This document shows, one piece after another, positions 44,362-51,866 of a stretch of DNA of 64,000 nt. How positions within the stretch are numbered: the first letter of the stretch is position 1; every line of letters begins with the position of its first letter. The translations under genes and the position numbers were made by a program. Source of the stretch: Stappia sp. WLB 29. GTDB taxonomy: Bacteria > Pseudomonadota > Alphaproteobacteria > Rhizobiales > Stappiaceae. Below the pieces are notes generated by a model. The model saw only the letters and a program-made list of their open reading frames with translations. It was not told the DNA's origin and did not search any database. The stretch covers positions 304,005 to 368,004 of the forward strand of contig NZ_JALBGD010000005.1 of assembly GCF_023507705.1 (NCBI RefSeq). Direction: 5' to 3'.

Positions 44362-46221
44362 TTGGAACTCATCATATTCTTGGGCGGCGCATTTCTCATG
44401 TTCTTCCTTTTCAGGCGGTCACAGGCCGGCAAAACGGTAATGCCTGCGTCGCCGGATCGTTCTTCAGGTATCCGGGCGCAGCATCTTTCCGGCGACCAGG
44501 GATGGCGCAAGCATAGCGAGCCAGCGCGCTGGGTGGCTCCCGGTGAGAGGGTCGAGATCGCCGGGATCGAGATTTCGGACGGCAACTTCTATCTCGGAGG
44601 CTCTTTGCCCTCCAGAGCCACGCGGCGCCCGGAAAACTGTCTGGTCAATCCCGGCCTCGTCGTCGACTCCGGAAACGACCTGCCCGGCCAGACCATGTCG
44701 TACTGGCCGTCCTACAGCGAACTGCATCCGAATGCGCGTCGGTCCTATCTCGTCTGGCTCTCTTCGGGGAGAGACAACTCAGACACTTACATTGGGTATG
44801 TGTTTCTCTATTTTTATGGCCTGGAGCGGCGGTTCTTCATAGATGAAGCGGCGAGAGATAAAGAAAAGGTTATTGAAGAGGTCGGCCGTCTCCTATCGAT
44901 TTACGGCGGGAATGGATCGTTCAGAAACTACGCGACGCAGTTCCTCGAATTTGCAGGGCTGGTCGCCACCACTTCAAGCACAAGACCTGCAATCGAGGCG
45001 CGTACCGGCTACGGTTTCGACTTTTCTGTTTCCGCCCGTTTGTATCTCGGCGCCCGACTTGCCGAAGGCGATCCGCTCGATGCGGAGGATTGTCTGCTCT
45101 GGTTGACGTCCTCGCCAGAAACACGCCTGCGAACCCCTGCCACGCGGTGTTTCTCTTTGTTCCGCATGCTTTGGAAAATCCACTTTGACGCTCGCCATCC
45201 AAGTGGGCTCAAAGTACGAACTCCCAAACGCAGGCTCGGAAATATCAGCTATCGCGCCGCGAGCGGCACGTTCAGCGCGGAACTCACAGGGGCGGATAAC
45301 ATCCCCGACATTGCATCCCTGAGCAGCCCGTTGAAGGGACTTGCTGCCATCGCAGAGCAGTGCACCAACGAGTTGGAAAGCTACAGTCGCTTCATCGGCA
45401 AGCGGCCGGAGGACGCGGACAGCACTGAGGCTGCGGTTCTTCTTCCGAAGGCGTTGTTGACATGCGGCGACGAGAATCCGCTGCAGGCGCTGTCGAGAAG
45501 AATTTCGCAAGCGTCTGCCGGCCGGCCAACAGGCAAGATTGCGCTCGGCGAACTTTGCAAAAGGATCGGCTTGGAAGCACCGACGGAGGGCAAAGTTTCA
45601 GCCTCGCTTTTCACCAAGCTCGGTGCTGCGCTCGACCGGCTCGATATCGGCTATGAACCTGATCGTCGCTACGGTGCTGTTCCCCCTCCGGGCGATGGCA
45701 CCGTGGTCTTCTTCCGCGCTCCCGACGCGGCAACGGTCGACCACGAACGCATGGAGTTCCAGGCAGCGCGAACAATCGTGGAGATCAATGCACTTGCGGC
45801 GCAGGCCGACGGGGTCGTCGATCCAAGCGAGCTTGCCGCCCTGCAACAGGCGATTGGTGCGGTGCCCGGACTCGCGGCTGTGGAGCGCGTTCGCCTCTTG
45901 GCCTATGCCAGTGCTCTGCTGAGCGGCCCTGCCAATGCCCGCATGCTGATGAAACGACTTGCGAAGTTGGACGATGACGGTCGTCAACGTGTCGCTCAGG
46001 CCGCTGTTGCCGTGGTGCTGGCTGATGGGCATGTCTCGCATTCGGAGGTCGTCTTCATCGAGAAGCTCTGGAAAGCGCTCGGGCTTCCGAAGGACGACCT
46101 TTACAGCGCGCTGCACAGCGGGGCCATCGTGGCCGACGGGCCGGTCACCGTGATGGCGGAAACTGTTGAGCCCGGCCACGCTATCCCTGTCCCGCAGGCA
46201 GCCTCGAAGCCGCAGCTATAG
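44362..46221 (+). CDS. TerB_N / TerB domain protein, amber-terminated before its TerB_C domain
   Basis: A 619-residue product ends at a TAG at 46219-46221. The TTG start has a good GGAGGAAG site seven bases upstream. The protein has an N-terminal membrane helix (LIIFLGGAFLMFFLF) and then a TerB_N-type domain (about 50-170, with YWPSYSELHPNARRSYLVWL and FLYFYGLERRFF). A middle helical region follows, and then a TerB-type domain (about 470-590, AAQADGVVDPSELAALQQAI). The frame after the TAG stays open for 129 codons encoding the TerB_C domain, so the family protein should be about 749 residues. It begins an operon with a BrxD-like ATPase and an Lhr-like helicase. In this family the Ter domains are linked to stress and DNA processing; the function is inferred. 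Confidence 0.85.
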   Translation: MELIIFLGGAFLMFFLFRRSQAGKTVMPASPDRSSGIRAQHLSGDQGWRKHSEPARWVAPGERVEIAGIEISDGNFYLGGSLPSRATRRPENCLVNPGLVVDSGNDLPGQTMSYWPSYSELHPNARRSYLVWLSSGRDNSDTYIGYVFLYFYGLERRFFIDEAARDKEKVIEEVGRLLSIYGGNGSFRNYATQFLEFAGLVATTSSTRPAIEARTGYGFDFSVSARLYLGARLAEGDPLDAEDCLLWLTSSPETRLRTPATRCFSLFRMLWKIHFDARHPSGLKVRTPKRRLGNISYRAASGTFSAELTGADNIPDIASLSSPLKGLAAIAEQCTNELESYSRFIGKRPEDADSTEAAVLLPKALLTCGDENPLQALSRRISQASAGRPTGKIALGELCKRIGLEAPTEGKVSASLFTKLGAALDRLDIGYEPDRRYGAVPPPGDGTVVFFRAPDAATVDHERMEFQAARTIVEINALAAQADGVVDPSELAALQQAIGAVPGLAAVERVRLLAYASALLSGPANARMLMKRLAKLDDDGRQRVAQAAVAVVLADGHVSHSEVVFIEKLWKALGLPKDDLYSALHSGAIVADGPVTVMAETVEPGHAIPVPQAASKPQL

Positions 46222-46611
46222 ATCGACCAGAACCGGCTGGCCCGGATCATAAGCGAGACCAGCGCCGTCTCCAGTCTTCTTTCTGAGATCTTCCTCGAAG
46301 AGGAAAGCGCAACGGTCGTTACCCGCCCCCACTCACGATCCGGCCCCCGGCCTTTCGACGGACTCGACACCGAACATGGCGAATTATTGCTGTTTCTTCT
46401 CGAGGAACGACAGGTCGAGCGTGCGGTTTTCGAGGAGCGTGCGAAGCTGCTTCGTGTATTGCCAGACGGCGCAATCGAGACGATCAACGAATGGGGCTTT
46501 GAAATATACGACGAGCCTCTTGTAGAGGATGAAGATATGCTGGAAGTGGCCGAGCATTTACGGCCATTTCTGCGCGAAATGCATCGGGAGATCAGGGAGG
46601 CGCGCTCATGA
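46222..46611 (+). pseudogene. TerB_C domain, in frame with the TerB gene across the amber codon
   Basis: The 129-codon reading frame follows directly after the TAG and has the same phase. It begins IDQNRLARIISETSAVSSLL and ends HREIREARS, with INEWGFEIYDEPLVEDED in the middle, the pattern of the TerB_C domain. No ATG in frame opens it; the only possible independent start is a weak TTG at 46387. Its stop overlaps the start of the BrxD-like gene (ATGA), as expected if the frame was translated until recently. It is therefore the 3' part of one gene split by a nonsense codon, a read-through product or a sequence error. Confidence 0.75.
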
Positions 46612-47924
46612 ATACACAAAAGCCCATCCGCGGCAAGGACAGGGACACGATCCTTCAAGCGCTGGCTGCAGGCGTCGTGCCGCGCACCGGCTTGCAGCAT
46701 ATTCAGGTCGGACGTGCGGGAGAGGTGTCCGCGCTGGTGCGCGACATCGACCGTATTGCCGACGGCGGTGCCGCCTTGCGTTTCATTATCGGCGAATACG
46801 GTGCCGGCAAAACTTTCTTTCTCAACCTCATTCGTCTTGTCGCGTTGGAACGCAAGCTGGTGACGGTCCATGCCGACCTCGCGCCGGATCGCCGACTTCA
46901 CGCGACTGGCGGACAGGCTCGCGGTCTCTATGCCGAAGCGGTTCGCAACATGGCGACCCGCACCAGGCAGGATGGCGGAGCACTCGCGAGCGTGGTGGAG
47001 AAATTCGTCACAGAGTGCGCGCGCGAAAGTGAAAGAAACGGCACGGCGGTTGAGCGTGTTATCGACGAGCGCCTCGCGCACATGCAGGAGCTAGTTGGCG
47101 GCTATGATTTCGCGACAGTGCTCAAGGCCTATTGGCGCGGCAGCGAGAACGACGACGAGATCCTGAAAGGGGCGGCATTGCGCTGGCTGCGCGGGGAATA
47201 CTCCACCAGGACCGAAGCGCGGCAGGCTCTCGGAGTGCGCGCGATCATAGACGATGCCGACGTTTATGATGGCCTCAAGCTTCTGGCAGCCTTTGTGCGT
47301 CAGGCGGGGTATTCCGGGTTGCTCGTCGTCTTCGACGAAATGGTCAATCTCTACAAGCTGCAAAGCGCTCAGGCACGAAACCAGAATTTCGAGCAGATCC
47401 TTGCCATCCTCAACGACGTGCTTCAGGGAAACGTTTCGGGCCTAGGCTTCCTGTTCGGAGGTACGCCGGAATTCCTGATGGATACGCGCCGTGGCCTCTA
47501 CAGCTATCCGGCATTGCAGTCGCGGTTGGCCGAGAATGCCTTTGCCCGGGACGGCTTGGTCGATTTCACCGGTCCCGTCATCCGCCTCCAGAGCCTGACG
47601 CCGGAAGAATTGCTCGTGCTGCTCGGCAACGTCCGCAATGTCTTTGCACTTGCAGATCCCGAGCGACACCTGGTGCCGGACGAGGCGCTGACCGCCTTCA
47701 TGACCCATTGCAGCCAGCGCATCGGGGAGGCGTATTTCCGTACGCCGCGCTCCACCATAAAGGCTTTTGTGCAGTTGCTGGCCGTTCTGGACCAGAATCC
47801 GGGAACGGACTGGCGATCGCTTTTGGGCGACATCGAACTCGCGTCAGATGCCGACGACGGCTACGGCGATGAAGGCAATTCAGGCGCCGGGACAGATGAC
47901 GAGCTCTCCTCACTCCGCCTCTGA
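46608..47924 (+). CDS. BrxD-like ATP-binding protein (BREX-type ATPase, DUF2791)
   Basis: A 438-residue P-loop ATPase. Walker A is GEYGAGKT (residues 62-69) and Walker B is GLLVVFDEM (near 250). The surrounding pattern, RTGLQHIQVGR, DGLKLLAAFVRQAGYSG and LSSVSPEE-like QSLTPEELLVLL, is that of BrxD of type 2 and type 6 BREX-like clusters. BrxD proteins usually occur with a BrxHI-type helicase, as here. No PglZ, BrxC, PglX methylase or BrxL gene is in the window, so this is not a full BREX system. The ATGA overlap with the TerB_C frame suggests coupled translation. Confidence 0.85.
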   Translation: MNTQKPIRGKDRDTILQALAAGVVPRTGLQHIQVGRAGEVSALVRDIDRIADGGAALRFIIGEYGAGKTFFLNLIRLVALERKLVTVHADLAPDRRLHATGGQARGLYAEAVRNMATRTRQDGGALASVVEKFVTECARESERNGTAVERVIDERLAHMQELVGGYDFATVLKAYWRGSENDDEILKGAALRWLRGEYSTRTEARQALGVRAIIDDADVYDGLKLLAAFVRQAGYSGLLVVFDEMVNLYKLQSAQARNQNFEQILAILNDVLQGNVSGLGFLFGGTPEFLMDTRRGLYSYPALQSRLAENAFARDGLVDFTGPVIRLQSLTPEELLVLLGNVRNVFALADPERHLVPDEALTAFMTHCSQRIGEAYFRTPRSTIKAFVQLLAVLDQNPGTDWRSLLGDIELASDADDGYGDEGNSGAGTDDELSSLRL

Positions 47925-50121
47925 CGGTATGGCTTTCGACCTGCTGCACCCAGAGATCCGTCGCTGGATCTGGGAACAGAACTGGTCGGAACTGCGCGAC
48001 GTACAGGACAAAACGATCCGTGCAGTGCTGGAGGGAACCGGCGATACTCTGGTCGCCGCAGCAACGGCTGCAGGTAAGACGGAAGCTGCCTTTCTTCCGG
48101 TCCTGACCCGGATTGCGGAACACGAGGGCGGCGGCCTTTCGGCACTCTACGTCGGCCCGTTGAAGGCACTCATCAACGATCAGTTTCGTCGGTTGGAGCC
48201 GTTGTGCGAGCGCCTTGAGATACCCGTTGTGCGCTGGCACGGGGATGCGCCAACAGGTGCCAAGGCGAAGGTACTGCGCGATCCTTCAGGCATTGCACTG
48301 ATCACACCCGAATCGATCGAGGCGCTGCTGGTGCGCAAACCCGACGCCGCTCGACGTCTTTTCGGCTCCCTTGAGTTTATCGTCATCGACGAATTGCATG
48401 CCTTCCTGCATGGGCCACGCGGGTTACATCTCGCGAGCTTGCTGCGTCGCATCGATAGGCTCTCGGCCAAGTCCGCTCGCCGAGTCGGCCTGTCCGCCAC
48501 GATCGGTGATCTTGCGATCGCCGCCCGCTGGCTGAATTGGCAGTGTGCCGAGGGCGTCCAGATCATCGAGGCGAAGTCGGACTCTCCAGAGCTGAAGCTC
48601 CAGATACGCGGCTACGAAGAGCCGGCTGACGTCGATTTCTTCGACATTGTGGAGACGGATGAACCGCCGGTGCGTGCCTTGGATGAAATCGCCAGCCATA
48701 TGTTTGAGTCGCTGCGCGGCAGCAACAATCTCGTGTTCGGTGGTTCGCGCAAGATGGTTGAGGCTGTTACTGACCGGCTTCAGCGGCGGTCCGAGCAACA
48801 CGGCATTCCCAACGAGTTTTTCGCACATCACGGCAGCCTTTCTCGCCATGCGCGCCACGAGGTCGAAGCCCGGCTGAAACAGGGCGAGTTGCCCACCACT
48901 GCGGTCGCCACGACCACGCTGGAACTTGGGATCGATCTCGGCTCTGTCGTCTCGGTTGCCCAGGTGGGGGCGTCCCGGTCGCTCGCCTCCCTTCGCCAAA
49001 GGCTCGGCCGCAGCGGCCGGCGCAGAGGAATGCCGGCGATCTTGCGCATCTATTGCCGTGCACCTTATCTCCTTCCTGAGAGCGGTCTGCTCGACCGGCT
49101 GCGGCTCGATCTCGTACAGGCGGTGGCCTCGATCCGGCTCCTCGTGGAGCGTTTCGTCGAGCCGCCTGAAGCCGACCCGGCACTGGTGACGGTGGCACTG
49201 CACCAGACGCTTTCGATCATCGCGGCGCAAGGCGGCGCCTATGCCGAAACGCTCTACGAGGCGGTGTGTGGCGGCGGCCCGCTGTCTGCTCTGTCTCGCA
49301 GTGACTACGTGGAACTGCTGCGCGCGATGGCCGCGCATGACCCAGCGCTCCTGGAGCAGGCGCCGGATCGCACCATCCTTCTGGGGCCTGAAGGCGAGCG
49401 GTTGACGACGTCGAGGGACTTCTACGCGATATTTCCGACCGACCAGGAATGGCGCCTCGTGGCCGGAGACCGCTTCCTGGGCACGATTCCCCTGTTCAAT
49501 CAGGTCGGCCCCGGTTCGATCCTGCTGTTTGCTGGTCGCCGCTGGCGCGTCGAGACGGTAGATGATCCCGGCAAAGTGCTCCAGGTCGTGCAGCATCGGA
49601 AAGGCAAGGTACCGCTTTTTGCGGATCAGGCTGCCGAGCCTGTGCATGACCGCCTTGCCGCCGAGATGCGAAACGTTCTGCTGGATGATGCGCTTCCGGC
49701 GTATCTCGACGCTGAGGCGCGCCGGATGCTCGTCGAGGCACGAAAGGCATTCCGGGAATCGGGGCTTGAAGGCTGCCATCTCGTCTCAGAAGGTGACGAT
49801 GTTCATGTCCTCACCTGGTGTGGGAGCAAGATGAATGCGCTACTGGCCCTCGCTTTCCTGAGTGCCGGAGTAAAGGCTTGGTCGCATGATGTCGGCATCA
49901 CATTGGATGACATCAGCCTGGAGGAGGCCCGCTCACTTCTGAAGCACATCGCAACCAGTCCGCCTGTCACGTCTCAGGCTCTTGCAGATTTCGTTGAGAG
50001 CTTCGAAGTCGCGAAGTACGACACCTATGCCCCGATCTCATTGTTGCGACGCCTTTGGGCGAGAGAGAATGACGTTTCAGTGCAGTCACTTCCCGAAATG
50101 GCGAGGTTGTTGGCTGAATAA
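47896..50121 (+). CDS. Lhr/BrxHI-like DEAD/DEAH-box helicase
   Basis: A 741-residue superfamily 2 helicase (730 if it starts at the ATG at 47929). Motif I is AAATAAGKT (residues 54-62), motif II is VIDELHAF, motif III is LSATIGD, motif V is TTTLELGIDLG and motif VI is QRLGRSGRR. A C-terminal region (about 480-741) resembles BrxHI, and the pairing with a BrxD-like ATPase supports that. The upstream start at 47896 overlaps the ATPase gene by 29 bp; neither start has a strong ribosome site. It ends the three-gene island operon. Related to, but not part of, the Lhr-core helicase at 5.0 kb. Confidence 0.85.
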   Translation: MTSSPHSASDGMAFDLLHPEIRRWIWEQNWSELRDVQDKTIRAVLEGTGDTLVAAATAAGKTEAAFLPVLTRIAEHEGGGLSALYVGPLKALINDQFRRLEPLCERLEIPVVRWHGDAPTGAKAKVLRDPSGIALITPESIEALLVRKPDAARRLFGSLEFIVIDELHAFLHGPRGLHLASLLRRIDRLSAKSARRVGLSATIGDLAIAARWLNWQCAEGVQIIEAKSDSPELKLQIRGYEEPADVDFFDIVETDEPPVRALDEIASHMFESLRGSNNLVFGGSRKMVEAVTDRLQRRSEQHGIPNEFFAHHGSLSRHARHEVEARLKQGELPTTAVATTTLELGIDLGSVVSVAQVGASRSLASLRQRLGRSGRRRGMPAILRIYCRAPYLLPESGLLDRLRLDLVQAVASIRLLVERFVEPPEADPALVTVALHQTLSIIAAQGGAYAETLYEAVCGGGPLSALSRSDYVELLRAMAAHDPALLEQAPDRTILLGPEGERLTTSRDFYAIFPTDQEWRLVAGDRFLGTIPLFNQVGPGSILLFAGRRWRVETVDDPGKVLQVVQHRKGKVPLFADQAAEPVHDRLAAEMRNVLLDDALPAYLDAEARRMLVEARKAFRESGLEGCHLVSEGDDVHVLTWCGSKMNALLALAFLSAGVKAWSHDVGITLDDISLEEARSLLKHIATSPPVTSQALADFVESFEVAKYDTYAPISLLRRLWARENDVSVQSLPEMARLLAE

Positions 50122-50261
50122 GTCGCGCGATAGATTCTTCCCGCTTCGGTGTCATCCATCATACGAACAACGTCGAAGGTGAAGACGATCCAGTAGGAGC
50201 GTATCGAGTACGCCTGAGCGGAAGCGGGTTATGGCAGATTTCTAAAGATTGATGGACACGT

Positions 50262-50735
50262 TTTGACCTGCTCCCCGATTTTCGGATCGTTTTGAGTTGG
50301 AATTTTCCACTTATGATCCCGGTGACGGGAGAAGGAGAGTTCCATGAAGACGTCGAAGTTCTCGGAGGCGCAGATTGCCTTCATCCTGCGTCAAGTGGAT
50401 GAAGGGCCACCTGTCGCGCAAGACCGGCATCAGTGAAGCGGATGCGCCAGCTCGAGGATGGGAACCGCCGGCTGAAGAAGATCGTCGCCGATCTGACACT
50501 CGACAAGGCGATGCTGCAGGATGTCCTGTCAAAAAAGCTCTGAAGCCCGTTCGCAGTCGCCTTCTTTTGGAGGAAGTTCGAGAGAACTGGAAGGTGTCGA
50601 TCCGTCGTGCCTGCGTCAGCCTGCGGATCGATACCTCGTTGCATCACTACAAGTCGAAGCGTGGCGAGCAGGCGGCTCTGAAGGTCGGGATCAAGGAGAT
50701 TGCAGCGAGACGCGTGCGCTATGGCTACCGGCAAA
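50262..50735 (+). mobile_element. Decayed IS3-family insertion sequence (transposase remnant)
   Basis: A left-end-like sequence TGACCTGCTCCCCGATT starts near 50264. An orfA start at 50344 gives MKTSKFSEAQIAFILRQVDEG, then the frame breaks. The middle (RQLEDGNRRLKKIVADLTLD from 50442) lies in another frame, with the central TFYNW-type segment lost. OrfB is present only as KPVRSRLLLEEVRENWKVSI to ARRVRYGYR and is cut near 50731. These are the hallmarks of IS3/IS407-group transposases. The copy cannot move. It marks the right side of the accessory island. Confidence 0.85.
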
Positions 50736-50759
50736 ATTTACCTTTTCCAACGACCCGCC

Positions 50760-50775
50760 TTTGACTGAAGTCAAA
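50760..50775. promoter_or_regulatory. Dyad upstream of the HlyD-RbbA-YhhJ operon
   Basis: TTTGACT-GA-AGTCAAA is a perfect 7-bp inverted repeat with a two-base centre, 111 bp before the HlyD start. It could be an operator for a repressor, but no regulator gene is adjacent and the site lies just after the IS3 remnant. Confidence 0.4.
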
Positions 50776-50885
50776 AGGTTGTGCACACGGTTGACCTAAA
50801 CGTGCAGTATGCAAAGCATGATCGGCGCCGAGCAGCTGCAGGCCGACACTGCGCCACGCGTTTTCTGTTTGCGAGGGACTTTTTG

Positions 50886-51866
50886 ATGAAGTGGAAACAG
50901 GTCATCGCCGTGACGGCTTTGGTTGCGGTTGTCGCAGGCGGGTTCTATCTGTGGCGCACGATGAACACCGATAAGCTGCCCGACGGCATCGCCTCTTCGA
51001 ACGGCAGGATCGAAGCGGAGCGCATCGACGTCGCCACGAAGATGGCCGGGCGCGTGACGGAGGTCCTGGTCAACGAGGGCGAGATGGTCGAGGCCGGGCA
51101 GCTCGTTGCACGCATGGATGTGTCGGAACTCAACGCCCGGATCGCCCAGGCGCGCGCCACGGTCGCGCAGGCCGAGCAGGGTCTGCGCCAGTCCGAAGCG
51201 CAGGTCGCCTTGTACGAAGCCAAGCGCGACCTCGCCGAAAAGGAGCACCAGCGCACCGTCGCGCTGGTCGAGCGGCAGGTGAGCTCGCAGGAGCTGGCCG
51301 ACCAGCGGCGCACCGCGCTCGACACCGCCGTGGCAGGAGTGGAAGCGGCCAAGGCCGGCGTCGAACTTGCCAAGGCCACCATCGAGTCGGCCAAGGCTGC
51401 GGTCGCCCAGCTCGAAGCCATTCTCGACGATACCCAACTGCGAGCGCCCCGCGGCGGCCGGGTCCAGTACCTTTTGGCCCGCGAAGGCGAGGTGCTGGGC
51501 GCCGGCGGCAAGGTGCTCACGCTCACCGATCTGACCGATATCTACATGACCATTTTCCTGCCGGCACGCGATGCCGGTCTGCTCCAGGTCGGCAGCGAAG
51601 CGCGCCTGATCCTCGACCCGATTCCCGATTACGTCATTCCGGCCAGCGTCACCTTCGTCGCCAGCAATGCCCAGTTCACACCGAAGTCGGTGGAAACGTC
51701 CGACGAGCGCGAGAACCTGATGTTTCGGGTGAAGCTGTCCATCCCGAGGGATCTTCTGGTCAGGTATCAGGACCGCGCCAAGGCCGGAGTCGCAGGCATT
51801 GGCTATGTGCGGACCGACCCCGCCGTCGCCTGGCCGGGCTTCCTGGAGGTCAAGCTGCCGCAATGA
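50886..51866 (+). CDS. HlyD/YhiI-type membrane fusion protein
   Basis: A 326-residue periplasmic adaptor. An N-terminal membrane helix (QVIAVTALVAVVAGGFYLW) is followed by a biotinyl-lipoyl-like domain (about 45-95), a long coiled-coil hairpin (about 96-210) and the second lipoyl half with DDTQLRAPRGGRVQYLLA. It joins an inner-membrane ABC exporter to an outer-membrane channel. The start is chosen for the GAGGGAC site; the frame extends upstream without family features. It overlaps the ABC gene by ATGA. In E. coli the same trio is yhiI-rbbA-yhhJ. Confidence 0.9.
   Translation: MKWKQVIAVTALVAVVAGGFYLWRTMNTDKLPDGIASSNGRIEAERIDVATKMAGRVTEVLVNEGEMVEAGQLVARMDVSELNARIAQARATVAQAEQGLRQSEAQVALYEAKRDLAEKEHQRTVALVERQVSSQELADQRRTALDTAVAGVEAAKAGVELAKATIESAKAAVAQLEAILDDTQLRAPRGGRVQYLLAREGEVLGAGGKVLTLTDLTDIYMTIFLPARDAGLLQVGSEARLILDPIPDYVIPASVTFVASNAQFTPKSVETSDERENLMFRVKLSIPRDLLVRYQDRAKAGVAGIGYVRTDPAVAWPGFLEVKLPQ

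Larger units (their letters stand above)
50122..50885. other. Long gap holding the IS3 remnant and the promoter of the ABC export operon
   Basis: The 764-bp stretch contains the IS3 remnant and, near its end, a dyad (50760-50775) and a possible -35 (TTGACC, 50791) before the HlyD gene. No intact gene is visible. Confidence 0.6.

Noticed and set aside
46387..46611. An independent small gene of 74 codons starting at TTG 46387
   Set aside because: The same frame is open back to the amber codon and reads as TerB_C from its first residues, so it is the end of the TerB gene, not a separate gene.
50122..50885. A right-hand copy of the tRNA-Thr 3' end (attR)
   Set aside because: I looked for TCTCCGGCAGCACCA-like sequence in this gap and saw none.
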